DNA of 44,796 bases from Pseudomonadota bacterium (lineage in GTDB: Bacteria > Pseudomonadota > Alphaproteobacteria > Geminicoccales > Geminicoccaceae), in assembly GCA_030549795.1 (NCBI GenBank), contig JAUQQO010000013.1, positions 21,963-66,758 of the forward strand, read 5' to 3'. Positions 34,002 through 42,159 of the stretch are shown in pieces (within the stretch, counting starts at the first letter, position 1; each line of letters begins with the position of its first letter). Made by a program: the position numbers and the translations under genes. The notes under the pieces are model-generated. The model was not told the origin of the DNA and ran no database searches. It saw nothing but the letters and a program-made list of their open reading frames with translations.

Positions 34002-34860
34002 GGAACTATCCCGCGTCGCAGAAGGCTCAACCGGCGTCCGCGCGCGATCGGAAGCGGACCTTCGACCGGAAGTCCTCGTACCGACGGATGAGGAGTCCGG
34101 CAAGATCGCATCTGCGCCTATAGAGCCTTTCGATGTCGAGGAGCTCGCAAAGTTCCGCGCGCTCGCAGCCCAGTGGTGGGACCCCGATGGTCCCTTTCGA
34201 CCGCTGCACCTCCTCAATCCGACGCGCCTTGGGTGGATCCTCGCACAGGCGCGCGCGCACCTGCCCACCCGCCCCGGACGGCAGCCGCTTTCACGATTGC
34301 GCGCGCTCGATGTGGGTTGCGGCGGTGGCCTCGTCGCCGAGCCTCTGGCGCGCCTTGGCGCCTGCGTGGTGGGTATCGACCCCGAACCCGTGAACGTCGC
34401 CGTGGCACGCGAGCACGCGGCGGCCATGGGACTCGCGGTGGACTATCGCGCCGAGACACTCGAGGCGGTGGCCGAGCGCTGCGAACAGTTCGATCTTGTG
34501 ACCGCACTTGAAGTGATCGAGCACGTTCCCGATCCCGCTGCCTTCGCGCGCGGACTTGCAGCGGTGACCCGGTTGGGTGGGCTCATCATAATTTCCACCC
34601 TCGCCCGCACCCTCGCCGCTTGGGCGCAGGCCATCGTCGTCGGCGAATATCTGGCGGGCTGGTTACCCGTAGGCACGCACAGCTGGCAGAAGTTTCTCAA
34701 GCCCTCCGAGCTCGCGCGCTTGTTGCGCGCTGCCGGTTTGCGGCCCGTGGCTCTTACCGGGGTGACCTTCGAACCTGCCTATGCGCGTTTCTCCACCTGT
34801 CGCGACCCGAGTGTGAACTACATGTTGGCTGCAGTGCGCGATCCGGCGGGCGCCGTGTAG
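33991..34860 (+). CDS. ubiG: Ubiquinone biosynthesis O-methyltransferase UbiG
   Basis: A 289-residue SAM methyltransferase that performs both O-methylations of ubiquinone synthesis. The SAM motif is ALDVGCGGGLVAEPLA (about residues 105-120) followed by VVGIDPEP; the typical opening FRALAAQWWDPDGPFRPLH is at about residues 55-73, and SWQKFLKPSELARLLR is the conserved C-terminal block. Most UbiG proteins begin some 10-15 residues before FRALA, so this one carries an N-terminal extension of about 45. No ATG, GTG or TTG occurs in frame between 33991 and the conserved part, so either the extension is real or a rare start is used: GAGGAG (34090-34095) lies 9 bases before an ATC codon. The 3' end overlaps the convergent sulfotransferase gene by 43 bases. 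Confidence 0.9.
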   Translation: MSAKELSRVAEGSTGVRARSEADLRPEVLVPTDEESGKIASAPIEPFDVEELAKFRALAAQWWDPDGPFRPLHLLNPTRLGWILAQARAHLPTRPGRQPLSRLRALDVGCGGGLVAEPLARLGACVVGIDPEPVNVAVAREHAAAMGLAVDYRAETLEAVAERCEQFDLVTALEVIEHVPDPAAFARGLAAVTRLGGLIIISTLARTLAAWAQAIVVGEYLAGWLPVGTHSWQKFLKPSELARLLRAAGLRPVALTGVTFEPAYARFSTCRDPSVNYMLAAVRDPAGAV

Positions 34861-35696
34861 CCGAGCGTGGGCCCGAGCCGCTCGGCAACCAAGCGATCGA
34901 GGCGCGCTACCAGTTCGTGCGGCAGCTCCTCGCGGTAGCCGCCGACTTTGCCTCGACGGACCTTGTAGCTTTTGGGATCGGAGGGATCGCGAGCCTGGAG
35001 CTTCTCGCTGCGAAAAAAGCCGGTCCGCTCTTTTTCCTGTAAAGATTCGAAGGCGGCAAAGGCAACCGCCGCCTCCACCGCTTCAGGAGGAGCCGGCAGT
35101 CCCAGGAAGGCGGCGATGCGGGCGAGCTCTGCTTGGGGGCGTGCACGCAGATCCTCGTAGCGTACGACAAGCGCACGAGGATGCGCGCGCGCAATTCGCT
35201 CCCACCGCTCGACAAACGCTACGACACGCTCCGCCCCAAAGCGAGGATGCGCGACAAAGCTCGCGATGTCGACACCGCTCATGTCGACTGGCAGCCCTTG
35301 GCGTCGGCGCACGCGCGGATTCGATCGAGCGAGGTTGTGATAGTACCAAGAAACGATCACGTCGCGCGGATCGCGTACCAACACGATCAGTTTCTTAGAG
35401 CGCAAGAGGTACGGCAACAACGTGCGAATCGACCTCGGCTCGTTGTGCTCGTGGGTGAGGTACAGGCGTGGGATGCGCGGATCGAGACGATGGAAATTCT
35501 CGCCCGCCCAGAGCTCGTCGATCGGAACGCCGTGGGTGCGATGCAACAGATGCGACAGCAACGCGACGAGCCAGGTTCGCCCCGACTTGGCGTGGCTTAC
35601 GAGCACCACGTCGGCTGCGCGCAGCTCAGGCAGGCGCTTGCGGGTCAAGCGCAATTCGTCCCGCATCCGACGATACAGGGCGATCAACGGGTTCAC
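34818..35696 (-). CDS. PAPS-dependent sulfotransferase
   Basis: A 292-residue cytosolic-type sulfotransferase that moves sulfate from PAPS to a hydroxyl or amine. The 5'-phosphosulfate loop is VLVSHAKSGRTWLVALL (residues about 31-47), and the 3'-phosphate site is LIVLVRDPRDVIVSWYYH (about 103-120). SYKVRRGKVGGYREEL near the end matches the C-terminal GxxGxW region of the family, with Y in place of the usual W. The start is GTG 35696 with GGGGAGC about 5 bases upstream, overlapping the preceding gene by 4 bases (GTGA). The acceptor is unknown; coupling to a glycosyltransferase-like gene suggests a surface glycan or glycolipid. Confidence 0.9.
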   Translation of the reverse strand: MNPLIALYRRMRDELRLTRKRLPELRAADVVLVSHAKSGRTWLVALLSHLLHRTHGVPIDELWAGENFHRLDPRIPRLYLTHEHNEPRSIRTLLPYLLRSKKLIVLVRDPRDVIVSWYYHNLARSNPRVRRRQGLPVDMSGVDIASFVAHPRFGAERVVAFVERWERIARAHPRALVVRYEDLRARPQAELARIAAFLGLPAPPEAVEAAVAFAAFESLQEKERTGFFRSEKLQARDPSDPKSYKVRRGKVGGYREELPHELVARLDRLVAERLGPTLGYTAPAGSRTAANM

Positions 35697-36472
35697 GCGA
35701 GCTCCCCGGCGAGAGTGGGCCGCGCGATGAGCGGCACGCCCGCGCGTGCGTGCACCACGGGTTCGCTCGTGAACAGATCGGAGCGCAAGCGGGCAAGGCA
35801 GCGCAGGATCGTAACGTCTGTCGGCGCGTGTGCGCTCTCGACGCTGCCCCGCTCGGCGATGAGCGGATTCGCGCCATAGGCATGGGTGAGGGTAAAATCG
35901 AATCCGGCCATCACGACCCGATCGAAACGTCCATCGGCGAGGCCGAGCGCCACCGCGATGAGGCCTGTGGAGGGCTGCTTGCGCGCGATCGCTGCCCGCA
36001 CCTCGGGATCGTGCGCGCATAACGAGAGCACAAGTTCATGGTACCAGCGCGCGGGTCGGCTCACCAAACGCTCGTACCCGTAACCCAGTGCGCTTAGTCG
36101 CCGGCGCAGTTCGCGCGCCGTCATCCGCCGCAGTTTGAAGCCAGAGACCAGCCGGGCGATGGGTCCGCCGCGGTCGGCCTTGGGCCGCCGAATGTGGAAG
36201 AGCGTGCGGGTGCGCAGTCCCGCAAGGCGCTGAAGCGAATGCTCATCAGCCGGTTTGCCCGAAGTGAGGACTGCTGTGACAACCGTGAACTCGGGATCGG
36301 GCAATCCGAGCATCCGCGCCGAATAGCCAGAAGCGTTCGCGCAGGCGACGGCATCGATGGTCTCCCGCGGCGGCAACGATGGCTCGGGCTTAGAACCGAG
36401 AACAAGAAGCGTCGACAACGCAGACCACCCAAAGACCAATCGAGGCGCTTGAACGGGACACGCCGCACGCAC
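35693..36472 (-). CDS. Predicted glycosyltransferase-like protein (GT29/DUF115-like)
   Basis: A 259-residue protein I cannot assign with confidence. Its opening (LVLGSKPEPSLPPRETIDAV followed by ACANASGYSA) has the layout of the sialyltransferase/DUF115 fold: a strand, a G-S-x-P-S-like loop, then an aspartate and an asparagine on the next strand. The middle is basic and arginine-rich, and ARWYHELVLSLCAH, STGLIAVALGL and VVMAGFDFTLTHAY resemble the C-terminal half of such enzymes, where a GF-D strand follows. No signal peptide is evident. It is coupled by a GTGA overlap to the sulfotransferase gene, which suggests the two modify one molecule. Transferase activity is inferred. Confidence 0.55.
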   Translation of the reverse strand: MRAACPVQAPRLVFGWSALSTLLVLGSKPEPSLPPRETIDAVACANASGYSARMLGLPDPEFTVVTAVLTSGKPADEHSLQRLAGLRTRTLFHIRRPKADRGGPIARLVSGFKLRRMTARELRRRLSALGYGYERLVSRPARWYHELVLSLCAHDPEVRAAIARKQPSTGLIAVALGLADGRFDRVVMAGFDFTLTHAYGANPLIAERGSVESAHAPTDVTILRCLARLRSDLFTSEPVVHARAGVPLIARPTLAGELA

Positions 36473-36621
36473 GCGGCACCGATCGGCGCGTAGCTCATCG
36501 TGAGCCTACAGCTGCTACGGCACAAGCGACAAGTGGTGCGATGCGAGGTGTGCTAAGTCAACCGGCTGCTTTTCGCGCAGACGCGCCTTCTCGCTCTCCG
36601 GCCGATTCCCGCTTTTGCTCT

Positions 36622-38199
36622 TCAGCGCATCACCACCCAACGCCACAGGAACTGGTTGTCGGCGCGCTGCACGAGCTCGATGCCGTCGCGGACCGCCCAG
36701 GCGAGCGCCTGCTGGTGGAGCGGGACGTAGCCAACATCCTCGTGGAGGATCGTCCAGGCTTCGCGGATCATGGCATCGCGCTTTGCGAGATCGGTTTCGG
36801 TGAGTACCGCGCGCGTGAGCGCATCAATGCGCGGGTTAGCATAACCGCCCAAATTGAAAGCGCCCGCTCCCTTGCCGTCGCGCGAGTGTACGAGGTTGTA
36901 GAGCGCGTTCCATGAGTCGAGGCTACCCGGCGTCCAACCCAGAAGATAGAAGCTCGTATCGTAGCCCCCCGCCGCCAGGACCTTAGCGAAGTAGAGGGAT
37001 TTGGGCTGGGCGTTGAGGGTTACTTTGATACCGATCCGTGCGAGCATCGCGACGATCGCCTGGCAGATCTGTTCGTCGTTGACGTAGCGGTCGTTGGGGC
37101 AATCGAGGGTGACCGCAAACCCGTCGGGATAGCCCGCCTCGGCCAACAAGGCGCGCGCCGCCACGGGATCAAAGGGGTAGCGGCGCAACTCGCTTGGGAA
37201 ACCCTGAATGCCCGGTGCAACCAAAGCGGCGCTCGCCACCGCTTGGCCACGCATGACTTTTTTGACGATCGCCTCGACATCGATCGCTTGGTAGATCGCC
37301 AAGCGCACGCGTCGGTCCTTGAAAGGGTTCTTACCCTTGACCGACGAGTACAAAAGCTCATCGCGGCTCTGATCGAAGCCCAAAAAGATCGTCCGCAGCT
37401 CCGGGCCGACCAATACTTTCAACCCCGGTGTGCGCGCGATGCGCTCGACGTCTTGGGTGGGAACCGCGAGCACGAGGTCAAGTTCTCCGGAGAGCAGCGC
37501 GGCCATACGCGTCGCGTCGTTGGCGATCGGCCGGAACACGACTTCCTTGAGGTTGCTCGGTGCCCGTCCCCACCAACCCTCGTGGCGTACCGCTACCGTG
37601 CGCACATCGGGTTCGCGACGCACGATGCGAAAGGGCCCGGTGCCGTTGGTGTTGACGTTGGCGAAGCTCGATCCCGGCTTCTTGATGTCTACGGGCTCGC
37701 TCGCCCCATTGGCCTCGGCCCAACTTTTGTCCATGATGTACCAAGTGTCCCATTCTGCGTTGAGTATGGGGTTCGGCACTTCGGTTACGAAATCGACGGT
37801 ATAGTCGTCGACTGCGATCACCTCTTTGACGGACGCCAGCCTGTTCTTGAGATCGGAGCTCGGCTTGCGCACCCGTTCGGCAGAGAAGACCACGTCTTCG
37901 GCGGTGAAGGGGGAGCCGTCGTGAAACGTAACGCCCCTGCGCAGATAAAAACGCCAGCGAGTTGGCTCAAGGATTTCCCAGCGCTCGGCCAGGCCCGGCT
38001 GGATGGCGAGATCGGGCCCGCGCGTGATGAGGCCCTCATAGACATTGCCGAGAAAGCCGAGCGTGAAGGTTTCGTTCAAGCCGTAAGGGTCGAGCGTCCC
38101 GGCGTCGCTCTGGAACGAGAAGCGCAGGCTCTGCGCGGCAGCGGAACCGGAGGCCACAGCGAGGGCGAGCGAAGCCGCGAGGATCGAGCGTGAGGGCAT
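36622..38199 (-). CDS. Dipeptide/oligopeptide-type ABC binding protein
   Basis: A 525-residue periplasmic solute-binding protein of family 5 (DppA/OppA/NikA). The signal peptide (SILAASLALAVASGSAAA, cleavage before QSLRF) is followed by DPYGLNETFTLGFLGNVYEG, FYLRRGVTFHDGSPFTAEDV, which is the family signature, and GTGPFRIV. The start is ATG 38199 with AGAGG about 6 bases upstream. No permease or ATPase genes are next to it, although family 5 proteins usually sit in a five-gene operon. It may deliver peptides, glycosides or other ligands to a transporter encoded elsewhere. Confidence 0.93.
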   Translation of the reverse strand: MPSRSILAASLALAVASGSAAAQSLRFSFQSDAGTLDPYGLNETFTLGFLGNVYEGLITRGPDLAIQPGLAERWEILEPTRWRFYLRRGVTFHDGSPFTAEDVVFSAERVRKPSSDLKNRLASVKEVIAVDDYTVDFVTEVPNPILNAEWDTWYIMDKSWAEANGASEPVDIKKPGSSFANVNTNGTGPFRIVRREPDVRTVAVRHEGWWGRAPSNLKEVVFRPIANDATRMAALLSGELDLVLAVPTQDVERIARTPGLKVLVGPELRTIFLGFDQSRDELLYSSVKGKNPFKDRRVRLAIYQAIDVEAIVKKVMRGQAVASAALVAPGIQGFPSELRRYPFDPVAARALLAEAGYPDGFAVTLDCPNDRYVNDEQICQAIVAMLARIGIKVTLNAQPKSLYFAKVLAAGGYDTSFYLLGWTPGSLDSWNALYNLVHSRDGKGAGAFNLGGYANPRIDALTRAVLTETDLAKRDAMIREAWTILHEDVGYVPLHQQALAWAVRDGIELVQRADNQFLWRWVVMR

Positions 38200-38365
38200 G
38201 AGAACCTCTCTTATTGTGTCATCGCCTGCGATCTTCCGCCGTAGCTGCGCGCGCGTCAATTGCCGGTTGATATAGACGCTGACTTTTAGCAAAAAGAGGC
38301 GAATCGGCGCTCGGCGCTCGCGCGCCATCTGGACTTTCGGGGGGAAGACGCCGAGATTTGAAGCT

Positions 38366-39064
38366 ATGAGCGGGAAGTTGCCGAGCGAAGCTCAGCGGAG
38401 CGAGGTTCAGGCCTTTCTCGAACAACTCGAGCGGCTGCCGGTGCGGCCGGCGGTGCAGCGGGGTCGCCTCATCTTCGCCCTGGACGCCACCGCCAGTCGC
38501 GAACCCACCTGGGATCGTGCGTGCCAGACCCAGGGCCAGATGTTCCTCGAGGCAGGGCGTCTTGGCGGTCTCGAGGTCCAGCTCGTCTTCTATCGCGGCT
38601 TCGATGAGTGCAAGGCGAGCCGCTGGGTGGATGACAGCCGGGCGCTCGTCGATCTCATGACGCGGGTCACCTGTCGCGCCGGTCAGACTCAAATTCGCCG
38701 CGTACTCCGCCATGCGATTTCCGAGGCGAAGAAACGGCCCGTGCAAGCCTTGGTGTTCATCGGCGACGCGATGGAGGAAGACCTCGACGAGCTCGCCCAA
38801 CTTGCAGGAGAGCTGGGCCTGTTGGGGGTTAAAGCCTTCATCTTCCATGAAGGTGACGATCCGCGCGCCGAACGTGCCTTTCGCGAAATCGCTCGCCTTA
38901 CGGGTGGCGCCTACTGCCGGTTCGACCGCAACTCACCCAAAGAGCTCGCCGAACTCTTGGGTGCGGTCGGCGCCTACGCCGCAGGTGGTCTGGCGGCGCT
39001 TGAAGATTTGCGCCGGCGCGGCTCGCCCGCCGTCCGGCTGTTGGCGCATCAGGTCCGCTCCTGA
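38366..39064 (+). CDS. VWA-domain protein, metal-site variant
   Basis: A 232-residue protein with a von Willebrand A-type fold. The metal-site loop is FALDATAS (Asp40, Thr42, Ser44), a D-x-T-x-S form of the usual D-x-S-x-S; the later strand ALVFIGDAMEEDLDEL carries the second acidic site. There is no signal peptide or membrane helix, so it is probably cytoplasmic. Its stop shares bases with the next start (TGATG), so it is translationally coupled to a membrane-bound J-domain protein. VWA proteins of this kind often pair with AAA+ ATPases (MoxR, CbbQ) in chaperone systems; here a J-domain partner takes that place. Function not established. Confidence 0.8.
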   Translation: MSGKLPSEAQRSEVQAFLEQLERLPVRPAVQRGRLIFALDATASREPTWDRACQTQGQMFLEAGRLGGLEVQLVFYRGFDECKASRWVDDSRALVDLMTRVTCRAGQTQIRRVLRHAISEAKKRPVQALVFIGDAMEEDLDELAQLAGELGLLGVKAFIFHEGDDPRAERAFREIARLTGGAYCRFDRNSPKELAELLGAVGAYAAGGLAALEDLRRRGSPAVRLLAHQVRS

Positions 39065-39780
39065 TGCTCGTGTACCTTGCCGTGGGCGCGGCTACGCTTG
39101 CCGCGCTTCTCTTGCTCGCGCGGTTCCTGACCCGGGTTTCCGCGAGTGATCTCGCTCAGGCGGCGCGCACCTTCCTTGCCGTCTTCGGCACGCTCGCAGG
39201 CGGCGGCCTCTTTCTGCTCGGCCGCTACGGGCTTGCGATCGCCGCACTTGCGGCGGCGGCAATGGCCATCCGCGCCCTGTGGAAAGCGCGCGGTGGTGCC
39301 GAGCCGCTCGACCGTGAGGGAAGCGACGAGGCGACCTCGCGGGTGGTCACGGAGCTGTTGGAGATGGAGCTCGACCGTGCGAGCGGGCGGCTCGCGGGGC
39401 GCGTGCGGCGAGGACGGTTCGCAGGACGCGATCTCGCCCTTTTGCCGCTTGAGGATCTCTTGGCTTTGCTTGAGGAAGCGCGAGCGAGCGACCCCCCCTC
39501 GGTTGCGCTCGTTGAAGCCTGGTTGGACCGCGTGGCGCCCGGCTGGCGGGAGACGGCCCGGGGCGCCTCCGGCGGCTCCGGCGCAGCCTCGGATCCCGCG
39601 GTTATGGATGAACGCACCGCGCTTGCGATCCTGGGTCTTGAGCCGGGCGCCAGCACGGAGGAGATCCAGGCCGCCTATCGCCGCTTGATGGCCAAGTTGC
39701 ACCCAGATCACGGGGGAAGTTCCTACCTTGCCGCCCAGCTCAACCGTGCGCGCGAGGTGCTTCTGCGCGGGCGCCGCTGA
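39064..39780 (+). CDS. Membrane-anchored J-domain protein
   Basis: A 238-residue protein. Hydrophobic helices at about residues 2-22 and 36-70 anchor it in the inner membrane. A middle region with charged helices (residues 85-165) follows, and a C-terminal J domain occupies about residues 184-238 with the HPD motif in AKLHPDHGGS, preceded by LGLEPGASTEEIQAAYRRL. The HPD motif stimulates DnaK-type ATPases. The layout, N-terminal membrane anchor and C-terminal J domain, is that of the TIM14/DjlA-like group found in alphaproteobacteria. It is coupled to the VWA gene at TGATG and lies 129 bases before galU. Confidence 0.88.
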   Translation: MLVYLAVGAATLAALLLLARFLTRVSASDLAQAARTFLAVFGTLAGGGLFLLGRYGLAIAALAAAAMAIRALWKARGGAEPLDREGSDEATSRVVTELLEMELDRASGRLAGRVRRGRFAGRDLALLPLEDLLALLEEARASDPPSVALVEAWLDRVAPGWRETARGASGGSGAASDPAVMDERTALAILGLEPGASTEEIQAAYRRLMAKLHPDHGGSSYLAAQLNRAREVLLRGRR

Positions 39781-39909
39781 GCTGCGTGCGGCGTCGCGCC
39801 ATTGTTGAAAAGTTAACCCTCGCCAGCTTAGAAGCCCGGCGCGTGCGGACAGCGACGCGCTGGCGCGCGGCTCCTCGTGTGTCTTTCTTCCAATAGCTCG
39901 GGTGGATAT

Positions 39910-40776
39910 ATGCCGAAGATCCGCAAAGCAGTTCTGCCGGTCGCTGGTTTGGGAACGCGCATGTTGCCGGCGACCCGCGTGCTACCCAAAGAAATGCTAC
40001 CGGTCGTTGACAAGCCGATCGTGCAATATGCTGTCGAAGAAGCTGTGGCCTCCGGCATCGAGGAGATCATTCTGGTCACCGGCCGAGGGAAGATTCTCAT
40101 CGAGGATCATTTCGATCGTGCTGTAGAGTTGTTCGAAACGCTGTCGCGCCGAGGTCGCACTGCTGAGCTCGAACGGTTGCTGGCCGAGACCCCTCCGCCG
40201 GGCGTGATCGTTGCGACCCGGCAACAAGAGCCCAAAGGTCTCGGCCATGCGGTTTGGTGCGCGCGACATCTCATCGGCCGTGAACCTTTCGCCGTTATCC
40301 TCGTCGACGATCTGATCGAGGCCCCCACACCCTGTCTGGCGCAGATGATCGCGGTTCATGAGCGCACCGGGGGTAATGTCGTGGCGGTCATGGAAGTCCC
40401 ACCCGAGCATACGTCCCGCTACGGCATTGTCGCACCGGGCAAAGACGACGGTCGCGTTGTCGAAGTGCGCGGGCTCGTCGAGAAACCGGCCCCGCAGTCC
40501 GCCCCTTCACGTCTTGCCGTGATCGGCCGCTACATCTTACTTCCAGAGGTCATGGATGAGCTGGCTCGCCATGAGGTCGGAGCCGGCGGCGAGATCCAAC
40601 TCACCGACGCAATGGCAAAGCTGATCGATCGCCAGCCTTTCCACGGGCTCCGCTTCGAGGGTCGACGGTTCGACTGCGGGGACAGGCTGGGCTATCTCGA
40701 AGCGATCGTCGCTTTCGCCGCAAAGCGCCCGGACATCGGCGCTGCCTTTCGCGACATCCTCGCCCGCTACCGTTGA
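39910..40776 (+). CDS. galU: UTP-glucose-1-phosphate uridylyltransferase
   Basis: A 288-residue enzyme making UDP-glucose from UTP and glucose 1-phosphate. Motifs are AVLPVAGLGTRMLPATRVLP, the nucleotide loop, then KEMLPVVDKPIVQYAVEEA; EPKGLGHAVWCAR; VDDLIE as the metal-binding strand; and FDCGDRLGYLEA near the end. The start is ATG 39910 with GGGTGG 4 bases upstream; the frame is open 11 codons further but without a site. It lies 27 bases before ugd, which uses its product, and these with the phosphohexomutase form a precursor operon for surface polysaccharide. Confidence 0.97.
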   Translation: MPKIRKAVLPVAGLGTRMLPATRVLPKEMLPVVDKPIVQYAVEEAVASGIEEIILVTGRGKILIEDHFDRAVELFETLSRRGRTAELERLLAETPPPGVIVATRQQEPKGLGHAVWCARHLIGREPFAVILVDDLIEAPTPCLAQMIAVHERTGGNVVAVMEVPPEHTSRYGIVAPGKDDGRVVEVRGLVEKPAPQSAPSRLAVIGRYILLPEVMDELARHEVGAGGEIQLTDAMAKLIDRQPFHGLRFEGRRFDCGDRLGYLEAIVAFAAKRPDIGAAFRDILARYR

Positions 40777-40803
40777 CCTGCGCGCACAAAGGGAGAGCCG
40801 CCG

Positions 40804-42159
40804 ATGCGCATCGCGATGATCGGAACCGGCTATGTGGGTTTGGTTTCCGGAGCCTGCTTTGCCGAATTCGGCGTCGAAGTGACTTGCGTCGACAAAGCCG
40901 CTCACAAGATCGCGATGCTCGAGCGCGGTCAGATCCCGATCTTCGAACCCGGCCTTGAGGACCTTGTGGCGCGCCAGCGCGCCGCCGGGCGCCTGCGCTT
41001 CTCCACCGAGCTCGCCCCGGCCATTGAGGGGGTGGACGCCATCTTCATCGCCGTCGGCACTCCCAGTCGGCGCGGCGACGGACATGCCGATCTGTCCTAC
41101 GTCTTTGCTGCAGCTGAAGAAATCGCGCGCAGCTTGCGCCATCCCGCGCTGGTCGTCACCAAGTCGACCGTTCCGGTTGGGACCGGGCGGAAACTCAAGC
41201 GAATATTCCGTCAGCTTCGACCCGACCTTGTAATCGATGTCGCTTCGAACCCAGAATTTCTGAGAGAGGGTTCGGCAATCGAAGACTTCATGCGTCCCGA
41301 TCGGGTGATCTGCGGCGTCGAAACGGAAGAAGCGCGGGCGACGCTCGCCGCGCTCTACCGTCCTTTGAACCTGATCGAGACGCCGATCTTATTTACCACC
41401 ATCGAGACCGCCGAGCTGATCAAATATGCCACCAACAGTTTTCTTGCGATGAAGATCACCTTCATCAACGAGCTGGCCGATCTGTGCGAAGCGGTAGGCG
41501 CCGACATCCAACAGGTGGCGCGCGGGATCGGCCTGGACGGGCGGATCGGCCGTAAGTTCCTCCACGCCGGTCCGGGCTACGGCGGCTCCTGCTTCCCCAA
41601 GGACACCGTGGCGCTGCTGCGCACCGCCGAAGCCCATGGCGTGCCGCTGCGCTTGATCGACACGGTCGTGCAGGTCAACGAAGCACGCAAACGGCGGATG
41701 GTTAAAAAAATCGTCGATGCCATGGGCGGTGATGTCGCAGGTCGCCGAGTCGCTGTTCTTGGAGTCACCTTCAAACCCAACACAGACGATATGCGCGAGA
41801 GCCCAAGCCTCGTGATCGTACCCGCATTACAGGCCGAAGGTGCCGAAATCCACGTCTTCGACCCCGAGGGTCGTCGCGAGGGCGAAAAGCTCTTACCGGG
41901 TGTCGTCTGGTGTAACGATCCCTACGAGGCCATCACGGGTGCGGACGCCATCGTAGTCCTCACCGAGTGGAACGTGTTTCGCGGCCTCGATCTCGAGCGC
42001 GCCCGTTCCCTGGTGCGCCGCCCAGTACTCGTGGATCTCCGCAACATCTTCGATCCGGAGCGGGCGATCCGTGCCGGCTTCGCCTATACCGGGGTTGGTC
42101 GCGGTACGGTTGCGACCCATCGGCCGCAACTTGTGTCGGGTACAGTGGAGGAGCGATGA
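40804..42159 (+). CDS. ugd: UDP-glucose 6-dehydrogenase
   Basis: A 451-residue enzyme that oxidises UDP-glucose to UDP-glucuronate with two NAD+. The Rossmann motif is MIGTGYVGLVSGACFAEFG (from residue 5), the catalytic cysteine is Cys263 in GPGYGGSCFPKDT, and other blocks are SNPEFLREGSAIEDF and GVTFKPNTDDMRESPS. Length is normal. The stop overlaps the next start by 4 bases (ATGA). The product feeds capsule, exopolysaccharide or lipid A sugar pathways; no later pathway gene is in the window. Confidence 0.98.
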   Translation: MRIAMIGTGYVGLVSGACFAEFGVEVTCVDKAAHKIAMLERGQIPIFEPGLEDLVARQRAAGRLRFSTELAPAIEGVDAIFIAVGTPSRRGDGHADLSYVFAAAEEIARSLRHPALVVTKSTVPVGTGRKLKRIFRQLRPDLVIDVASNPEFLREGSAIEDFMRPDRVICGVETEEARATLAALYRPLNLIETPILFTTIETAELIKYATNSFLAMKITFINELADLCEAVGADIQQVARGIGLDGRIGRKFLHAGPGYGGSCFPKDTVALLRTAEAHGVPLRLIDTVVQVNEARKRRMVKKIVDAMGGDVAGRRVAVLGVTFKPNTDDMRESPSLVIVPALQAEGAEIHVFDPEGRREGEKLLPGVVWCNDPYEAITGADAIVVLTEWNVFRGLDLERARSLVRRPVLVDLRNIFDPERAIRAGFAYTGVGRGTVATHRPQLVSGTVEER

